From NCBI GenBank assembly GCA_964391725.1, contig CAYMNB010000082.1:1-6989 (forward strand): a DNA stretch of 6,989 nt. Reading direction: 5' to 3'. Positions 5,876 through 6,989 of the stretch are shown piece by piece. The stretch's first letter is position 1. Every line of letters starts with the position of its first letter. The translations under genes and the position numbers were made by a program. The notes beneath the pieces were generated by a model. The model was not told the DNA's origin and made no database searches. It saw nothing but the letters and a program-made list of their open reading frames with translations. Source of the DNA: SpSt-1165 sp964391725. GTDB taxonomy: Bacteria; Chloroflexota; Anaerolineae; Anaerolineales; Anaerolineaceae.

Positions 5876-5930
5876 CTTCAAATGGCCTAGTCAGAACTTA
5901 CAACATCTTAAATCTTGAAATTATAACGTT

Positions 5931-5959
5931 ATCGTACTATGAGGAGGTGTTTCTGTCAA
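5931..5959 (-). promoter_or_regulatory. candidate promoter of the cold-shock gene
   Basis: On the minus strand a perfect TTGACA (5959-5954) is followed after 17 bp by TACGAT (5936-5931, 4/6 match). Transcription would start near 5924 and give a leader of about 170 nt. A perfect TATAAT at 5925-5920 lies further downstream but is 28 bp from the TTGACA, so it would need another -35 element. Both are pattern matches. Confidence 0.55.
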
Positions 5960-6031
5960 ATAGTTTCATACAGTTTACCTGCTCGATCACAGTTAACCAA
6001 CACTCCCAATTGAAAAAGGCTCTGGTACCGA

Positions 6032-6226
6032 TTAGTAAGGATGCGTGCTTTCCTTGCTGGCTGCCGATCGTGGCTGCCGGGGGTATTTGTAATCACCAAC
6101 CTGGGCGGAATACACCATCAACAGGCGGGTTCCCTCTGCGATAATACCTCTGACCGCCTCGCGCGCAATGGTGCGGCCATGCAAAGGCAGCCCAGGTTTG
6201 TGATGAATTTCGCCAAGTAATTTCAT
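6032..6226 (-). pseudogene. Nudix hydrolase, N-terminal remnant lacking the Nudix box
   Basis: The first 48 residues, from MKLLGEIHHKPGL through AVRGIIAEGTRLLMVYSAQ to GDYKYP, follow the start of Nudix hydrolases, where the strand LLMVYS-x-x-GDYKFP leads into PGGGVExGE. After Tyr-Lys-Tyr-Pro the resemblance ends at once. The frame runs on for 16 unrelated residues to TAA at 6034-6032, so the Nudix box GX5EX7REUXEEXGU with its metal-binding glutamates is absent. A run of five G (6079-6083) lies at the break, but shifting frame there does not restore a Nudix box, so sequence has been lost. No good Shine-Dalgarno precedes the ATG. A truncated gene is the best reading. It lies between csp and the aldo/keto reductase on the minus strand. 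Confidence 0.65.
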
Positions 6227-6282
6227 GCAACCAGAGAAAATGGTGTTTTGATCATTATTGTGATAGTGCTTCTTTTATTCTA

Positions 6283-6298
6283 ATTTGTGTGAACAAAT
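6283..6298. promoter_or_regulatory. AT-rich palindrome, possible operator
   Basis: ATTTGT (6283-6288) and ACAAAT (6293-6298) flank GTGA. It lies between the divergent Nudix remnant and the aldo/keto reductase and could be an old or current regulator site. There is no other support. Confidence 0.25.
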
Positions 6299-6308
6299 GT
6301 ACAGGCCG

Positions 6309-6392
6309 GGCACCTGTTATTTGGGGTTCAATCCGGTGCCGCCGTCGCTTTGTGATGATACAATCGAAGGAAGCAAAGAGAATAATCGAGGA
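6309..6392 (+). promoter_or_regulatory. candidate extended -10 promoter and ribosome site of the aldo/keto reductase gene
   Basis: TGA-TACAAT (6356-6364) is an extended -10 element (TGn plus a 5/6 match). The -35 region is poor, as expected for that promoter type. GGCACC (6309-6314) and GGTGCC (6335-6340) form an inverted repeat whose second arm covers the -35 region. GAGGA (6388-6392) lies 7 nt before the ATG at 6400. Transcription would start near 6371. Confidence 0.45.
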
Positions 6393-6399
6393 AAAAAAC

Positions 6400-6989
6400 A
6401 TGGAATGCATACGATTGGGCACATCTGAGCTGACCGTTTCACGCATCTCGCTGGGTTGCATGCGCCTGAGTGATGAACGCGAGGCGGCGCTGGCGACCAT
6501 TCAGGCGGCATTGGACGAAGGCATCAATTTCTTCGATCATGCCAACATCTACGGTGGCGGCAGCAAGGAAGAGGTTTTTGCGCATGTCTGGGCGCAGCAT
6601 CCCGCCTTGCGCCAGAAGATCCTGCTGCAATCCAAGTGCGGCATCCGCTTTGGCGGCGATCCCGTCCCTGACGCGCCCGGGCGTTATGATTTTTCTTACG
6701 AGCACATCATCCAATCGGTGGAAGGCAGCCTGCGCCGCCTGCAGACCGACTACCTGGATGTGCTGTTGCTGCACCGCCCCGATCCGCTGGTGGAGCCCGA
6801 AGAAGTCGCGCGCGCGTTTGACGAACTGCATGCCGCGGGCAAGGTGCGCTGGTTCGGCGTTAGCAACCACACCGCCGCGCAGATCGAATTCCTCAAAACA
6901 GCGGTGACCCAGCCGTTGATCGCCAACCAGGTACAGTTGAGTGTGGTGCACAACCAGCTGTTCAACGATGGCGTGGTCTTCAACCAGAA
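6400..6989 (+). CDS. aldo/keto reductase, YdhF-like (5' part, cut by window end)
   Basis: NADPH-dependent reductases of this superfamily reduce aldehydes and ketones on a TIM barrel in the cytoplasm. The 196 codons present start MECIRLGTSELTVSRISLGC, a typical AKR opening. All four members of the catalytic tetrad are visible: D46 and Y51 in FFDHANIYGGG, K79 in LQSKCG and H125 in DVLLLHRPDP. GKVRWFGVSNH (147-157) is the usual barrel strand. The HRPDP motif resembles E. coli YdhF-type oxidoreductases. The frame is open to the last base, so roughly the last third of a protein of about 300 residues lies outside. GAGGA 7 nt before the ATG supports the start. A link to sugar metabolism with the upstream glycosidases is possible but not shown, since csp and a Nudix remnant lie between. 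The substrate is unknown. Confidence 0.92.
   Translation, partial: MECIRLGTSELTVSRISLGCMRLSDEREAALATIQAALDEGINFFDHANIYGGGSKEEVFAHVWAQHPALRQKILLQSKCGIRFGGDPVPDAPGRYDFSYEHIIQSVEGSLRRLQTDYLDVLLLHRPDPLVEPEEVARAFDELHAAGKVRWFGVSNHTAAQIEFLKTAVTQPLIANQVQLSVVHNQLFNDGVVFNQ

Noticed and set aside
5920..5925. Perfect TATAAT as the csp -10
   Set aside because: The only good -35 (TTGACA) is 28 bp away, too far, while TACGAT is at the ideal 17 bp. It may still act as a secondary start.
5770..6144. 124-codon plus-strand frame
   Set aside because: It overlaps the csp leader, promoter and Nudix remnant in antisense. The product has no family features and no Shine-Dalgarno.
6309..6340. tRNA-like T-arm (GGTTCAATCC at 6325-6334)
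   Set aside because: No acceptor, D or anticodon arms can be built around it. The flanking GGCACC/GGTGCC repeat encloses 20 nt, not a tRNA fold.

Overview
The window looks like a piece of a bacterial chromosome of moderately high GC, with AAGGAG-type ribosome binding sites before most genes. Intracellular GH51 and GH28 enzymes next to a secreted protein built of fibronectin-III-like modules fit a saprophytic plant-polysaccharide user. The gene style would suit Chloroflexota (Anaerolineae), but that placement is inference from style only and no marker gene is present.

Layout. 1-426: the probable last codons of an upstream plus-strand gene, a terminator-like hairpin, a nested palindrome, a small minus-strand reading frame of unknown status, then a promoter and ribosome site. 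427-1914: GH51 alpha-L-arabinofuranosidase. 1915-2288: the decayed C-terminal half of a RelE/ParE-type toxin, then a good promoter bracketed by inverted repeats. 2289-3881: secreted protein with three Fn3/Ig-like modules and a beta-rich C-terminal domain. 3917-5299: GH28-type right-handed beta-helix glycosidase, probably co-transcribed with the preceding gene. 5300-5541: hairpins, a G-rich tract and the csp terminator. 5542-5754 (minus): cold-shock protein with a leader of about 170 nt that carries structure. 6032-6226 (minus): N-terminal remnant of a Nudix hydrolase. 6400 to the window end: 5' part of an aldo/keto reductase, cut by the window edge.

How it fits together. GH51 and GH28 lack signal peptides, so they probably act in the cytoplasm on imported arabinose- and galacturonate-containing pectin fragments. 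The Fn3-type protein is exported and may bind polysaccharide or the cell surface. No transporter or regulator lies in the window.

No new multi-gene system is evident. The most interesting signals are regulatory and evolutionary. The csp leader can form both a terminator-like hairpin and a 12-bp helix covering the edge of the Shine-Dalgarno and the start codon. Two intergenic regions hold recognisable gene wrecks (a toxin and a Nudix hydrolase), so this locus appears to have gained and lost genes.
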